Notes: generated by a model from the sequence alone, not told the origin. A stretch of 64,000 bases of DNA from Amycolatopsis acidiphila (GCF_021391495.1 NZ_CP090063.1:2914001-2978000), one strand, 5' to 3'; positions 43,126 through 52,453 are shown, counted from the first letter of the stretch. Translations and numbers: made by a program.

Positions 43126-44036
43126 CCGTGCTGGACGGCGGGCTGGCCACCGAACTCGAAGCCCGTGGTCACGACCTGTCCGACGAGCTGTGGTCGGCGC
43201 GGCTGCTGGCCGACGACCCGGAGGAGATCGTCGCGGTGCACGAGGCGTTCTTCCGCGCGGGCGCGCGGATCGCGACGACGGCGAGCTATCAGGCGAGCTT
43301 CGCCGGGTTCGCCGCACGCGGCTTCGATGCCCGGCAGACCGTCGCGCTGTTGCACAGAAGTGTCGAGCTGGCCAGGAAAGCGGGCACCAGAGTGGACGGT
43401 CCGCGGTGGGTCGCGGCGTCCGTCGGACCATACGGCGCGACGCTCGCGGACGGTTCGGAGTACCGCGGCCGCTACGGGTTGAGCGTCGCCGGGCTCACGG
43501 CGTTCCACCGGCCGCGGGCGGCGGCGCTCGCGGAGGCGCGGCCGGACGTGCTCGCGCTCGAGACGGTGCCGGACGTCGACGAAGCGGTCGCGCTGCTGGC
43601 GGCGGTCGAGGGGCTCGGCGTGCCGGCGTGGCTGTCCTACACGATCGCCGGGGACCGGACGCGGGCCGGTCAGCCGCTCGCCGAGGCGTTCGCGGTCGCC
43701 GCCGGGCGGGACGACGTCGTCGCGGTCGGGGTCAACTGCTGCGACCCGGACGACGCCGCACGGGCCATCCCGGTGGCGCGGGAGGTCAGCGGCAAGCCGG
43801 TGATCGCCTACCCGAACAGCGGCGAGGAGTGGGACGCGGCGGGTCGCCGCTGGGCCGGCCGGTCCCGCTTCACGCCCGATCGGGTGGCCGGAGCCGATCT
43901 TGCGGGCGGCTGCTGCCGGGTCCGGCCGGTTGATATCGAGGCCCTCGCCGCCACTCGGGTGAGTGAAACGCCTGGTCACGCGCTGTCAGCACCGTTCGGC
44001 AGTCGGGGAGCCCCTTTCCCTCGATCGGTCGGTTGA
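43122..44036 (+). CDS. mmuM: Homocysteine S-methyltransferase
   Basis: 304 residues from ATG 43122, overlapping the TetR stop (ATGA). It has the zinc-dependent TIM barrel: VLDGGLATELEARGHDL, ASYQASFAGF, ETVPDVDEAVALL, and zinc ligands in VGVNCCDPD and the terminal GGCCRVRP. It makes methionine from homocysteine with S-methylmethionine or SAM. About 30 residues follow the usual end (Ser/Pro/Gly-rich), which look like non-conserved read-through rather than a domain. Confidence 0.9.
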   Translation: MTVLDGGLATELEARGHDLSDELWSARLLADDPEEIVAVHEAFFRAGARIATTASYQASFAGFAARGFDARQTVALLHRSVELARKAGTRVDGPRWVAASVGPYGATLADGSEYRGRYGLSVAGLTAFHRPRAAALAEARPDVLALETVPDVDEAVALLAAVEGLGVPAWLSYTIAGDRTRAGQPLAEAFAVAAGRDDVVAVGVNCCDPDDAARAIPVAREVSGKPVIAYPNSGEEWDAAGRRWAGRSRFTPDRVAGADLAGGCCRVRPVDIEALAATRVSETPGHALSAPFGSRGAPFPRSVG

Positions 44037-44152
44037 AGAACTCCGACATACTCACCGCGCCATACCGCGGCAGATCGCAGTAGAATCGCTCACCTCGGTG
44101 ACTGAAGATCAGCCCCGATCGGTGGAGCGGACCTCGAGGAGGCGTACCTGCA

Positions 44153-44959
44153 GTGGCATCGCCTACCGAAGCACCTGGCTTTGACGGCACCCGGCACCCG
44201 AGCATCGCGAGGATCAACGACTGCTGGCTCGAAGGTGCCAACCACGGCCAGGACGACCGGGAGTACGCCGGGCGCATCGAGCTGTGCGCCCCGCACATCC
44301 CCTACCTGGTCCGCGCCTCCAGGGCGCTGACCGGGCGGATGACCAAGTACCTTTTCGACCAGGGCGTCCGGCAGTTCGTGGACCTGGGCTCCGGCATCCC
44401 GACGCAGCGGCACCTGCACGAGGTCGCGCAGGCGCTCGACCCGCGGTGCCACGTCGTCTACGTCGACCTGGACCCGGCGGTCGTCAGCGACAGCCGGGAG
44501 ATCCTCGCGGGCAACGACCAGGTCGCGTACCTGCAGGCCGACATCCGCGATCGCGACCTGGTGCTCGGCGAGCCCGCCATGCGCGCGCTGATCGACTTCT
44601 CCGAGCCGGTCGGGCTGCTGGCCATCGAGACGTTGCTCTACCTGCCGGACTCCGCCGACCCCGGGGCGCTCGTCGCCGCCTACGCGGACGCGCTGCCCGC
44701 GGGTAGTTTCGTCGGCCTGTCGCACTGCGGAGAGGACTCGCAGCTGCGCGAGGGGCTCGACATGTTCAGCCGGATGTTCGGGCAGCCGCCAGCGGTCACG
44801 CTGAGGGAGCGCGAGGAGCTCGAAGCGTTCTTCACCGGTCTCGAGCTCGTCGACCCCGGCGTGGTCCCGGTGCTGCTGTGGCATCCGCAGACCCAGGACG
44901 AGGTGGGCCGCAACCCCGAACTGGCGCACATGTACGCGGGCCTCGGCCGTAAGCGCTAG
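44153..44959 (+). CDS. SAM-dependent methyltransferase (DUF574/SAV2177 family)
   Basis: 268 residues from GTG 44153 with GAGGAGG upstream. Typical members start with PSIARINDCWLEGANHGQDD; SAM motif I is QFVDLGSGIPTQRHLHEVAQ with VVYVDLDPAVV. The C-terminus has LSHCGEDSQLREGLD. The family is abundant in actinomycetes and has no established substrate. Its stop shares a CTAG with the stop of the convergent UbiA gene; participation in the terpenoid pathway is possible but unproven. Confidence 0.88.
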   Translation: MASPTEAPGFDGTRHPSIARINDCWLEGANHGQDDREYAGRIELCAPHIPYLVRASRALTGRMTKYLFDQGVRQFVDLGSGIPTQRHLHEVAQALDPRCHVVYVDLDPAVVSDSREILAGNDQVAYLQADIRDRDLVLGEPAMRALIDFSEPVGLLAIETLLYLPDSADPGALVAAYADALPAGSFVGLSHCGEDSQLREGLDMFSRMFGQPPAVTLREREELEAFFTGLELVDPGVVPVLLWHPQTQDEVGRNPELAHMYAGLGRKR

Positions 44960-45870
44960 GCGACCAGCGGCACGACCGCGATCAGCACTTCGCCCAGGGT
45001 GGCCACGGGCAGGGTGCGCCTGAGCATGGTCTTCGCCCGCGGGGGAGTGCCCCGCAGTGCCGATGGCAGCTGTGCCAGTGCGAGCCCCAGGAACGCGGCA
45101 TGGGCCGCGATGCCGAGCAGGCTCCATGCCCCGTAACGACGCCACAGTCCCCAGCCCAGCAGACCCAGCCCGGCGAGCATGATGGCGCAGGCGAGCGCGA
45201 GAGTGGGGGCCTGCCCGTACCGGACGGTCGGTGTGCGGATGCCGGTCGCGGTGTCGGCGGCTTCGTCGGGCAACGCCCACCACGCCGTCCGCCCGGTCGA
45301 GAGGACCCCGGCGCCGACGACGATCAGCCACACGGAGGCGGGTACCGCGGCTGTGACGGCCGTGTACCCGAGCAGGCAGGGCAGTCCCATCGACGCCACG
45401 CCGAAGGCGATCGAGCCCGCGAGCCCGCGACGTTTGAGCCGGGTGGGCTCGACGTTGTACAGCAGCTGGGCGAGCACGATGGCCTCGGCCGTGGCGAACG
45501 GTAGCCACCGCCCCCAGCCCACCCCGATGGCGAGGACCGCGGCCAGCGCCAGGATCATCTCCGCGCCAGCCCAGTTGAGCGCGCGAGAGGGCCCGAACCG
45601 TCCTGCCGCACCCGCGAGGTAGCCCTTTTCGGCGTGCTGCCGGTCGGTCGCCATGTCGACGGCGACGTTCAGCGCCAGCGGCGCCACGATGAGCAGCAGG
45701 TTCGCCGCGATCGCGAGCAGGGCGGGAGGGGCGAGCAGGCTCGCGAGGGTGGGATCGGCGAAGAGGCAGCCCCAAACGGCGTAGCAGACGTAATTGACCG
45801 GCAGCGGGAATTGCAGCCGGTGCAGGACGACGAAATCGCGGCACGCGGGTCGCGTGGCTAATCGCGGCAC
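44956..45870 (-). CDS. UbiA-family prenyltransferase (possible terpene cyclase)
   Basis: 304 residues from GTG 45870, which lies 13 nt inside the P450 gene and has GAGGG 8 bases upstream. About eight membrane helices. Both aspartate motifs are intact: NxxxDxxxD as Asn68-Asp72-Asp76, and DxxxD as Asp202-Asp206 followed by the conserved GIRTPTVRYG. UbiA proteins transfer polyprenyl groups to aromatic acceptors, but some act as class I terpene cyclases. Downstream of a class II cyclase and P450, it may prenylate an acceptor or ionise the cyclised diphosphate. Confidence 0.85.
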   Translation of the reverse strand: MPRLATRPACRDFVVLHRLQFPLPVNYVCYAVWGCLFADPTLASLLAPPALLAIAANLLLIVAPLALNVAVDMATDRQHAEKGYLAGAAGRFGPSRALNWAGAEMILALAAVLAIGVGWGRWLPFATAEAIVLAQLLYNVEPTRLKRRGLAGSIAFGVASMGLPCLLGYTAVTAAVPASVWLIVVGAGVLSTGRTAWWALPDEAADTATGIRTPTVRYGQAPTLALACAIMLAGLGLLGWGLWRRYGAWSLLGIAAHAAFLGLALAQLPSALRGTPPRAKTMLRRTLPVATLGEVLIAVVPLVA

Positions 45871-47105
45871 GAGAGAACCCTCATCCGCAATTTCGGCGAG
45901 GGCGCCATGGCGTGTCCCCGTAATTGCGGGACTCCGGCGGAGGGATTCACGCACCGTAATTCCCGCCGGCGCAGCAGCGCGGCCACGAGCATCCGGACCT
46001 CGAGCTGCCCGAGCTGGCTGCCCAGGCAGTGCCGGGTGCCGCCGCCGAACGGGAAGTAGCGGTCGGCGGGCACCCGCCCCCGCAGAAACCGGTCCGGGTC
46101 GAACCGGTGCGGGTCCGGAAAGGACTCCGCACGGTGATGCGCGAGGTAGATGCTCGGGGTCAGGACGGTGCCGGCGGGGAGCTCGTTCCCGTGGTGCGGA
46201 CAGCTTTCGGGCAGCACCCGGTTCCCGGCGGCGGGAACCGGAGGGGTTATCCGAAGGGTCTCCTGTACCACCGCGTGCAGCACCGGCACCTGCTCGGCGG
46301 AGAACCCGTCGTCGCTCGTGGCCGCCAGCTCGGCGAGCACGCGGTCGCGCAGGGCGTCCTCGCGGTCCAGCCAGAACAGGGCCCACGCCGCCGTGGAAGC
46401 GGTCGTCTCGTGTCCGGCGAAGAGCAGGGACACCAGCTGGTCCCGCAACTCACCGTCGTCGAGATCCGGGAACGGGCCGTCGTCGGCGAGGAGCTTTCCG
46501 GCCAGTGTCGCGGGATTCTCCCGCGCGGCGGTTCTCGCGGTGGCCACCAGGAGTGCTTCGGTCTCCTTGTCCAGCAGGGGAAGACCGCCGCGAAGGTAGC
46601 GATAGGCGAGCGTGCGGTACCGCGAGCCCAGTGCCCGGTCCATCCACCGCGCGAACGGCACCAGCAGTTCGTCGTCCGCGTGTCCGAACACGATGGTGGC
46701 CATGATGCGAAGCGCGACCCGCCGGGTCCAGTCGGAGACCCGGATGGTGTCGCCGGGCCGCAGGCCATCGAGCGCCGCGTGCACGGTTCCCGCGATCACG
46801 GCGCGGTAGTCCCGCAGCTGGCGGCCGCGCAACGGGGTGCCCAGCACCCGCCGGTACGCCAGGTGCCGCGGGCCTTCCTGCCACAGCAGCGATCGCGGTC
46901 CGAGCAGCGGCCGGAACGACCGGCTGCCCGGATGGCCCAGGCGCTGATCGGCCCGGAAGAGCTCGCCGATCGCCGCGGGATCCCAGACCAGGTAACGCTG
47001 TTCGGGCTCCGTCCGCTGGGGCAGCGACCCCTGCGGCAGGTCGGCGTGCGCGTCGAGGAAGCGGAGGGTGCGGAAGGCCAGCTGGAACTCCGTGCGGTTC
47101 ATCAT
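45858..47105 (-). CDS. Cytochrome P450 of the terpenoid operon
   Basis: 415 residues from ATG 47105 (a second ATG follows), overlapping the cyclase stop by 4 nt. P450 landmarks: I-helix FAGHETTASTAAW, ETLR as the ExxR pair, the heme loop FGGGTRHCLGSQ with Cys360, and a PERF-like DPHRFDPDRFL. The protein is soluble. It probably hydroxylates or further oxidises a cyclised diterpene. Redox partners are not in the operon. Confidence 0.95.
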   Translation of the reverse strand: MMNRTEFQLAFRTLRFLDAHADLPQGSLPQRTEPEQRYLVWDPAAIGELFRADQRLGHPGSRSFRPLLGPRSLLWQEGPRHLAYRRVLGTPLRGRQLRDYRAVIAGTVHAALDGLRPGDTIRVSDWTRRVALRIMATIVFGHADDELLVPFARWMDRALGSRYRTLAYRYLRGGLPLLDKETEALLVATARTAARENPATLAGKLLADDGPFPDLDDGELRDQLVSLLFAGHETTASTAAWALFWLDREDALRDRVLAELAATSDDGFSAEQVPVLHAVVQETLRITPPVPAAGNRVLPESCPHHGNELPAGTVLTPSIYLAHHRAESFPDPHRFDPDRFLRGRVPADRYFPFGGGTRHCLGSQLGQLEVRMLVAALLRRRELRCVNPSAGVPQLRGHAMAPSPKLRMRVLSCRD

Positions 47106-48667
47106 GCCGTCCGTTCCGAGCGTTCGTCGTGCAGGCGGGCGATGCGGGCGGCGAGGAGCGGATGGGTGCCGGCCACGTGCAGCGCCGCGATGCTCTCCGC
47201 GCGGATGATCCGCGCGGGGGTGTAGAGATCCTTGTCGTGCCACAGCGGCGGGCACGGGGCGTCGCCGGTTTCGAGCAGGAACGCGCAGCCGCGCGCAGCC
47301 GCTTGCCCGATCGCGGGGTCCAGCCGCACCGCCTTGGCGCGCAACAGGATCTGCACCGCGTACGCGGTCTCCTCCCGCGTGCCGTCCCAGAAGCCCCAGG
47401 AACCGTTGGCGTGCTGGGTGTCCAGCACCCACCGCACCGCCTTGCGGGCCGCCGCCGTGCTCTCACCGCACGCTGCCAGCCCCACGACACAGGTCACGGT
47501 GGCGTAGTACGGCGACGCGTGCCACTTGTCGGTCCAGCTGCCGTCCGCGTGCTGCTGCCCGCACAACCACTCGGTCAGGCCCACCATCGCGTCCGCCGTG
47601 CGGCGGTCACCGCCGGGTTGTGCGGCGAGCGCCTGCAGGACGTGGGCGTTCGTCGTCACCGACGGTGTGCGCTCGTCGGGGAAGGTGCTGAAGTGCTGGT
47701 CGACGTGGTACCCCCACAGCGAGTCCAATGGATACGGCACGCCGAGGTTCGCCAGCGCGTGCAACGCCGTCGAGGTGTCGTCGGCGTCCGGGGGCAGGCC
47801 CGCGCCACCGGCCACACCGGACTCGCCGAACGCGGCACGCAGCCCGTCGACCAGCTCGGGCGCGACCGTGACGGGCAGGCCGACGTCGGTGAACGTGGCC
47901 AGCACCCAGGCGCGTTCGAACACGTCGAGCGGCGCGGCGACCGGGACCGGGCCGCCGTGCCGGGCCTGCACGTGCTCGAGGTAGCGCACGCCCGGATGCG
48001 GATTTCCTTGCGTCGCCTCGTTTCCGAACCAGGCCGCGGTCGCGGCGGGCGAGCAGCCCACGCCGAACCGGCCGGCCCGCACGAAGGATGCGCCCTGTGC
48101 GGCGGGACCCAGCATCTCCAAAGAGTGCCAGAGCTTTTCGGGCAGCGTGGCGCCCTGCTCGACCGCTTCCCGTAGCTGCAGGAGGATTTCGGGATACGTT
48201 CCCGGCGGACAGGGTAGCCGTCTTCCGTAACGCCAGATCTCCAATTCTGGCAACGGTTTCATCTCGAGTTCGGCGAGCCGGGTGTTGAGCGCGGCCACCA
48301 GCCACGGCACCAGTAGCTCCACGGCCACCGTGTCCGGCAGCGCGACCGGGCGCTCGAGCCGGTCGAACAACGCCTGCAGGCCCCGGGATACCGCTTGTCC
48401 CACTTGGGGATCCGCCGTCCGGGACAGCTCGGCGAACAGGGCTTCGGTCGCCGACAGCGTGGGCAGCAGGGCGTACTCGCCCGGCCCGCCCCAGCTTCCG
48501 TCGCGTCCCTGCTCGCGGAGGAGGAAGCGAATTCTGCCCTCGTGGCCGGCGAGGCGGGGTGCGAGGACGGCCACCCTGGCCGTTTCGTAGAGTGACGGGG
48601 AGAAGTCCCCGAAGGAATCCGCCGCCATCCCGGCGAGGAGTCGCTGAGCCAGATCCGCCAAATTCAT
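47102..48667 (-). CDS. Class II diterpene cyclase (copalyl diphosphate synthase-like)
   Basis: 521 residues from ATG 48667 with GGGGGGAT upstream. The class II acid DxDD is LPPDADDTSTAL (Asp294-Ala-Asp-Asp297). Three QW-like repeats are visible: QGRDGSWGG near residue 53, QHADGSWTDKW and QHANGSWGFWDG in the C-terminal half. Length and beta-gamma layout fit bacterial CPP-type synthases such as Rv3377c (about 500 residues), which protonate GGPP to a bicyclic diphosphate. No class I alpha domain is present. First gene of a coupled operon with P450 and UbiA genes. Confidence 0.93.
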   Translation of the reverse strand: MNLADLAQRLLAGMAADSFGDFSPSLYETARVAVLAPRLAGHEGRIRFLLREQGRDGSWGGPGEYALLPTLSATEALFAELSRTADPQVGQAVSRGLQALFDRLERPVALPDTVAVELLVPWLVAALNTRLAELEMKPLPELEIWRYGRRLPCPPGTYPEILLQLREAVEQGATLPEKLWHSLEMLGPAAQGASFVRAGRFGVGCSPAATAAWFGNEATQGNPHPGVRYLEHVQARHGGPVPVAAPLDVFERAWVLATFTDVGLPVTVAPELVDGLRAAFGESGVAGGAGLPPDADDTSTALHALANLGVPYPLDSLWGYHVDQHFSTFPDERTPSVTTNAHVLQALAAQPGGDRRTADAMVGLTEWLCGQQHADGSWTDKWHASPYYATVTCVVGLAACGESTAAARKAVRWVLDTQHANGSWGFWDGTREETAYAVQILLRAKAVRLDPAIGQAAARGCAFLLETGDAPCPPLWHDKDLYTPARIIRAESIAALHVAGTHPLLAARIARLHDERSERTA

Positions 48668-48684
48668 TTCGCATCCCCCCGAAA

Positions 48685-48719
48685 TCGCGGCGGCACGCTG
48701 TGTGCGGGAACCGCCGCGA
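48685..48719 (-). promoter_or_regulatory. Inverted repeat in the cyclase leader
   Basis: TCGCGGCGG (48685-48693) and CCGCCGCGA (48711-48719) form a perfect 9-bp repeat with a 17-base spacer, 18-52 bases upstream of the cyclase ATG. It may be an operator or leader hairpin. No dedicated regulator adjoins it. Confidence 0.5.
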
Positions 48720-48909
48720 ACTTGCGGCTGTGTGACAGGGAGAACTTCAAAGTATCATCACAAGGTGCCAATAAGGTCGGGTTTCCTCCTTCCGGCCCAG
48801 TGTTTTGGTGCGGTAGGGGGGTTGCCCCTCGGCTGCCCGTCGCGGGATGAATCCGCCGCACCAGTACGTTCATCCTGGAGAAGGACAGCTCGAGGCGACG
48901 CAGGAGGCT

Positions 48910-49821
48910 ATGGTGTTCGATCCGGAGGAGCTCTACGAGGTGGACTCGGAGCTTCCCGAGCTCGCGGGTGCGGTGCTGCTGCACCAGCTGGACGGGTTCG
49001 TGGACGCCGGCATGGCGGGCAAGTCCGTCTCCGAGCACCTGGAGTCCCGTCTGGAGCACACCGTCGCCGCCCGGTTCGACGTGGACCGGCTGCTCGACTA
49101 CCGCGCCCGGCGCCCGATGATGACCTTTGCCGCGGACCACTGGGAGAGCTACGAGGACCCGGAGCTGGTGGTACGGCTGTTCCACGACGAGGCAGGCACG
49201 CCGTTCCTGCTGCTCACCGGCCCGGAGCCGGACCACGAATGGGAGCGCTACGCCTCGGCGGTGCGCAGTCTCGTCGAGCGGTGGGAGCTGCGGATGGTGG
49301 TGAACTTCCACGGCATCCCGATGGGCGCCCCGCACACCCGGCCACTGGGGGTGACCGCACACGCCACGCGGGCCGAGCTGATCGGCGAGTACCAGGTGGT
49401 GCTCAACCGGCTGCAGGTGCCGGGCAGCGCGGCCGCGCTGGTGGAGTTGCGGCTCGGGGAGGCAGGGCACGACGCGGCGGGGTTCGCCGCCCACGTGCCG
49501 CACTACCTCGCGCAGTCGCGCTACCCGGGCGCGGGCCTGACGCTGCTGGGCTCGATCTCGCGCACGACGGGCCTGTCCATCCCGGACGAGGCGCTCGTGG
49601 AGTCCGCCCGCCGCACCGACGCCGAAATCGAGCGCCAGGTGTCCGAGTCGGCGGAGGTCGCCGAGGTCGTGCGGGCGCTGGAACAGCAGTACGACACGTT
49701 CGTCGAGGCGATGGACAAGAAGAACCTGCTCGCCGAGGAGGCCGCGCAGATGCCGACGGCGGAGGAGCTGGGCGCGGAGTTCGAGCGGTTCCTGGCCGAG
49801 CGCCAGGACCGCGGCGAGTAA
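48910..49821 (+). CDS. PAC2-family protein
   Basis: 303 residues from ATG 48910; GTG 48913 has better spacing to CAGGAGG (48901-48907), and ATG 48847 would add 21 residues. The PAC2 fold shows LLHQLDGFVDAGMAGKSVSEHL, LLLTGPEPDHEWERYA, NFHGIPMGAPHTRPLGVTAH and PHYLAQSRYPGAGLTLL. Actinobacterial PAC2 proteins are associated with proteasome-bearing lineages, but their function is unclear. The C-terminal 70 residues are acidic helices. Confidence 0.85.
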   Translation: MVFDPEELYEVDSELPELAGAVLLHQLDGFVDAGMAGKSVSEHLESRLEHTVAARFDVDRLLDYRARRPMMTFAADHWESYEDPELVVRLFHDEAGTPFLLLTGPEPDHEWERYASAVRSLVERWELRMVVNFHGIPMGAPHTRPLGVTAHATRAELIGEYQVVLNRLQVPGSAAALVELRLGEAGHDAAGFAAHVPHYLAQSRYPGAGLTLLGSISRTTGLSIPDEALVESARRTDAEIERQVSESAEVAEVVRALEQQYDTFVEAMDKKNLLAEEAAQMPTAEELGAEFERFLAERQDRGE

Positions 49822-49866
49822 CGCGGCGTCAGGCAGGAGCCGTCCGGCGCGGGGCCGCTGTGCCGC

Positions 49867-50958
49867 TCAGAGTCCGTTGCGCAGGGCCGAAACCCGGTCC
49901 ACCGCTGCGGTGAAGTCCGCCTGGTCCAGCCCACCCGACTGGACCGCGCTCACCAGGGCGTCCGCGGCCTCGTCGCCCTGGGCGACATCGCGGGCGGAGC
50001 ACAGGATCAGGTCCATCCCGGCCGAGGCGGCGGCCACCGCGCGCTGACCCGTGGTGCCGAACGCCTGCAGCGAGCCCGCTTCGAGCGCGTCGGTGATCGT
50101 CACCCCGGCGAAGCCCAGCCGTTGCCGGAGCTCCTGGCGGACCACCGCCGGCGACAGCCCGGCGGGATGGGCGCGGTCGAGCGCCGGATAGGTCGCCCAC
50201 GACACCATGACCAGCTTGACCCCGGCGGAGAACGCCGCCGGATAAGGCGTTTCGTCGACGTTCCGCAGGGTCTGCAGCGGCACGTCGAGGGTCACCGGCG
50301 CGGTGTCGGTGTTCTGGTCCGTGGCCGCGGAACCCAGCCCGGGAAAGTGCTTCGCCGTGGCCGCGACGCCGGTCTGCTGCTGCGCGCGGACGAACGCCTC
50401 GCCCAGTGCCGCCACCTCCGCCGGGTTCTTGCTGTACGAGCGGCCGTAATGGTCGTCGAAGTCGCCTTCCTGGCGGTAGACGTCGAGCACCGGGGCGAGG
50501 TTGACGTTCATCCCGACGCCCTTGAGGTTCTGCCCGGCGCCCGTGCCCGCCTGCGTCGCGGCGGCGGGCGGGTCGGCCGCCTGCCCGACCTGTTTCTCCG
50601 ACAGCGTGGGCTCGCCGGGCAGCCGCCGCACCTGGCCACCCTCCTGGTCGGTCATCAGCAGCAACGGCGCGTGCACCGGGCTCTGCGCGTTGGCGTCGTC
50701 GAGCTGCTTGATCACGCCCGCGATCTGCGCGCTGCCGGAGATGTTCTCGCCGAAGAAGATCACGCCCGCCGCTTCGCCCGCGCGGATGCGGTCGAGCAGG
50801 CTCTGCGGTGGCGTCAGGCCCGGATAGGAGTAGATGACGCGCTGGCCGGCCTGCTGGCGCGGGGAAAGCCCCTGCGCGTGCGGGGTGCCGGTCAGTGCGA
50901 ACAGCCCGCCGAGCGCGATGGCGAGCACGACTTGCAGCCAGCGGCCGGGAACTCCCAT
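49867..50958 (-). CDS. Secreted GH3 beta-N-acetylhexosaminidase (NagZ/LpqI-like)
   Basis: 363 residues from ATG 50958 with GAAGG upstream. A signal peptide covers residues 1-29. GH3 features are GVIFFGENISG, LLMTDQEGGQVRRLPG, and AATAKHFPGLGSAATDQNTDT. In NagZ the last segment holds the catalytic Asp-His dyad; here the His position reads Asn, as I recall for mycobacterial LpqI-type enzymes. It likely recycles cell-wall muropeptides outside the membrane. Confidence 0.9.
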   Translation of the reverse strand: MGVPGRWLQVVLAIALGGLFALTGTPHAQGLSPRQQAGQRVIYSYPGLTPPQSLLDRIRAGEAAGVIFFGENISGSAQIAGVIKQLDDANAQSPVHAPLLLMTDQEGGQVRRLPGEPTLSEKQVGQAADPPAAATQAGTGAGQNLKGVGMNVNLAPVLDVYRQEGDFDDHYGRSYSKNPAEVAALGEAFVRAQQQTGVAATAKHFPGLGSAATDQNTDTAPVTLDVPLQTLRNVDETPYPAAFSAGVKLVMVSWATYPALDRAHPAGLSPAVVRQELRQRLGFAGVTITDALEAGSLQAFGTTGQRAVAAASAGMDLILCSARDVAQGDEAADALVSAVQSGGLDQADFTAAVDRVSALRNGL

Positions 50959-50993
50959 GGCACAACCTTCGGATGTCGGCGGCGGGGCGCCCG

Positions 50994-52373
50994 TCACCCT
51001 ACTCCGGCGGTGCGGCCGAGGCGAGACTCTCGGTCCGGACCAATTTCCGCCCAGGTGTACCCGAACGGCGCGCGTGGCGAATGTCGTTGCCAGCCAAGGA
51101 AAGGCTCACCGGTCTTCGCGAAGGAGAGCCACGCGCCACGCAATGCGCGCCCGAGTTCGGCCATACCGTCCCATTCCACGCCGGCGAGCATGGGCGCGCC
51201 TGCCCACGCTTCGCGGTCGCCCAGCAGGAACGGCAGCTCGATGCAGTGGCAGGCGCCGAACCCGGAAGCCGGCGCGGCCCAGTCGAACCGGTAGGTGAAC
51301 ACGCGCCCGCCCGCCGCGGCGAGTGCGTCGGCGAACCGCCGTGACGGCGCGTCGAACATCCAGCGGGTGATGGCGGTCTTCGCCGCGGCCGTGCCCGCGC
51401 CGCCGAGGAACGGGATCGCTTCGAGCTGCGTGACTCCCGGTTTCCCGTTGAGGAACGTGTTCATCTCGGCCCTGGTGGTGCCGATGATGACGTCGACGTC
51501 GCGGGCCCGCCGCACCGCGGCCGGAAGCCACCCGGCGACGCCGGGCAGCGGGTCGGTCTCCGCTACCGGGCAGAACGGTGGCACCGAGTACAGCCCGCCG
51601 GGGCCCGCCGCGCGGACGATCGCCTGCTGCTGGGCGGCCAGGATCTCCCCGATGCCCGCGGTGCGCGGATCGGTGCGCAGCGCCCGCGTGAAGTACCGGG
51701 CGACCCGCCGCGCCCGCGCGGGCTTCGCGATCTTCATCGCCATCGGCGCGCTCTGCAGGATCGCCCGCCGGAACAGCCCGTCGGCCGCGGGCATGGCCAT
51801 CAGGCAGGCGATCGAGTGCGCTCCCGCCGACTGCCCGAACAGTGTGACCTGCCCGGGATCGCCGCCGAAGCGCTCGATGTTGTCCCGCACCCACCGCAGT
51901 GCGGCCAGCTGGTCGAGCAACCCCAGGTTGCCGGGGGACACGCCGTCGAGCTTGAGGTAGCCGAGCGCGCCGAGCCGGTAGTTCACCCCGACGAAGACCA
52001 CGTCGCCCTCGGCGGCGAGCCGCTGCCCGTCGTAGAAGGCGAGCGACCCGGCGCCGGTGACGTAGGCGCCACCGGGAAGCCACACGAGGACCGGGCGTTT
52101 GCGCCCGTCTGCGGCGGGGGTGACGATCGTGAGGTTCAGGCAGTCCTCGCCGTGGCGCAGGCCCTCCTCGGGCATCCCGGTGACCGAGCCGATCCGGAAC
52201 GGCGGCTGCGGGCTGATCTCGCCGTGCTCGGTCGCGTCCCGGACGCCGGTCCAGGGTTCGACGGGACCGGGCGGGGCGAACCGCGCCGCCCGCGCGTACG
52301 GGACGCCGCGGAACACGGTCAGCCCGGACTCCGCGACCGCTCCCCGGAGCTCACCGCTCGAGATCGTCACCAC
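50994..52373 (-). CDS. Type-B carboxylesterase
   Basis: 459 residues from GTG 52373. The alpha/beta hydrolase motifs are [31 protein letters not shown], oxyanion [12 protein letters not shown], nucleophile elbow [12 protein letters not shown] (Gln replaces the common Glu), and catalytic His in [14 protein letters not shown]. No signal peptide, so it is cytoplasmic. It hydrolyses small esters or lactones. It is divergent from the homogentisate dioxygenase gene. Confidence 0.9.
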   Translation of the reverse strand: MVTISSGELRGAVAESGLTVFRGVPYARAARFAPPGPVEPWTGVRDATEHGEISPQPPFRIGSVTGMPEEGLRHGEDCLNLTIVTPAADGRKRPVLVWLPGGAYVTGAGSLAFYDGQRLAAEGDVVFVGVNYRLGALGYLKLDGVSPGNLGLLDQLAALRWVRDNIERFGGDPGQVTLFGQSAGAHSIACLMAMPAADGLFRRAILQSAPMAMKIAKPARARRVARYFTRALRTDPRTAGIGEILAAQQQAIVRAAGPGGLYSVPPFCPVAETDPLPGVAGWLPAAVRRARDVDVIIGTTRAEMNTFLNGKPGVTQLEAIPFLGGAGTAAAKTAITRWMFDAPSRRFADALAAAGGRVFTYRFDWAAPASGFGACHCIELPFLLGDREAWAGAPMLAGVEWDGMAELGRALRGAWLSFAKTGEPFLGWQRHSPRAPFGYTWAEIGPDRESRLGRTAGVG

Positions 52374-52453
52374 GGCACCACTCTAGATCGACCCGGGTTG
52401 ACCGGGCCGGGGCCGCGCAGCAGGCTGGAGGCGAGAGGACGGGGGTGTGTGCG

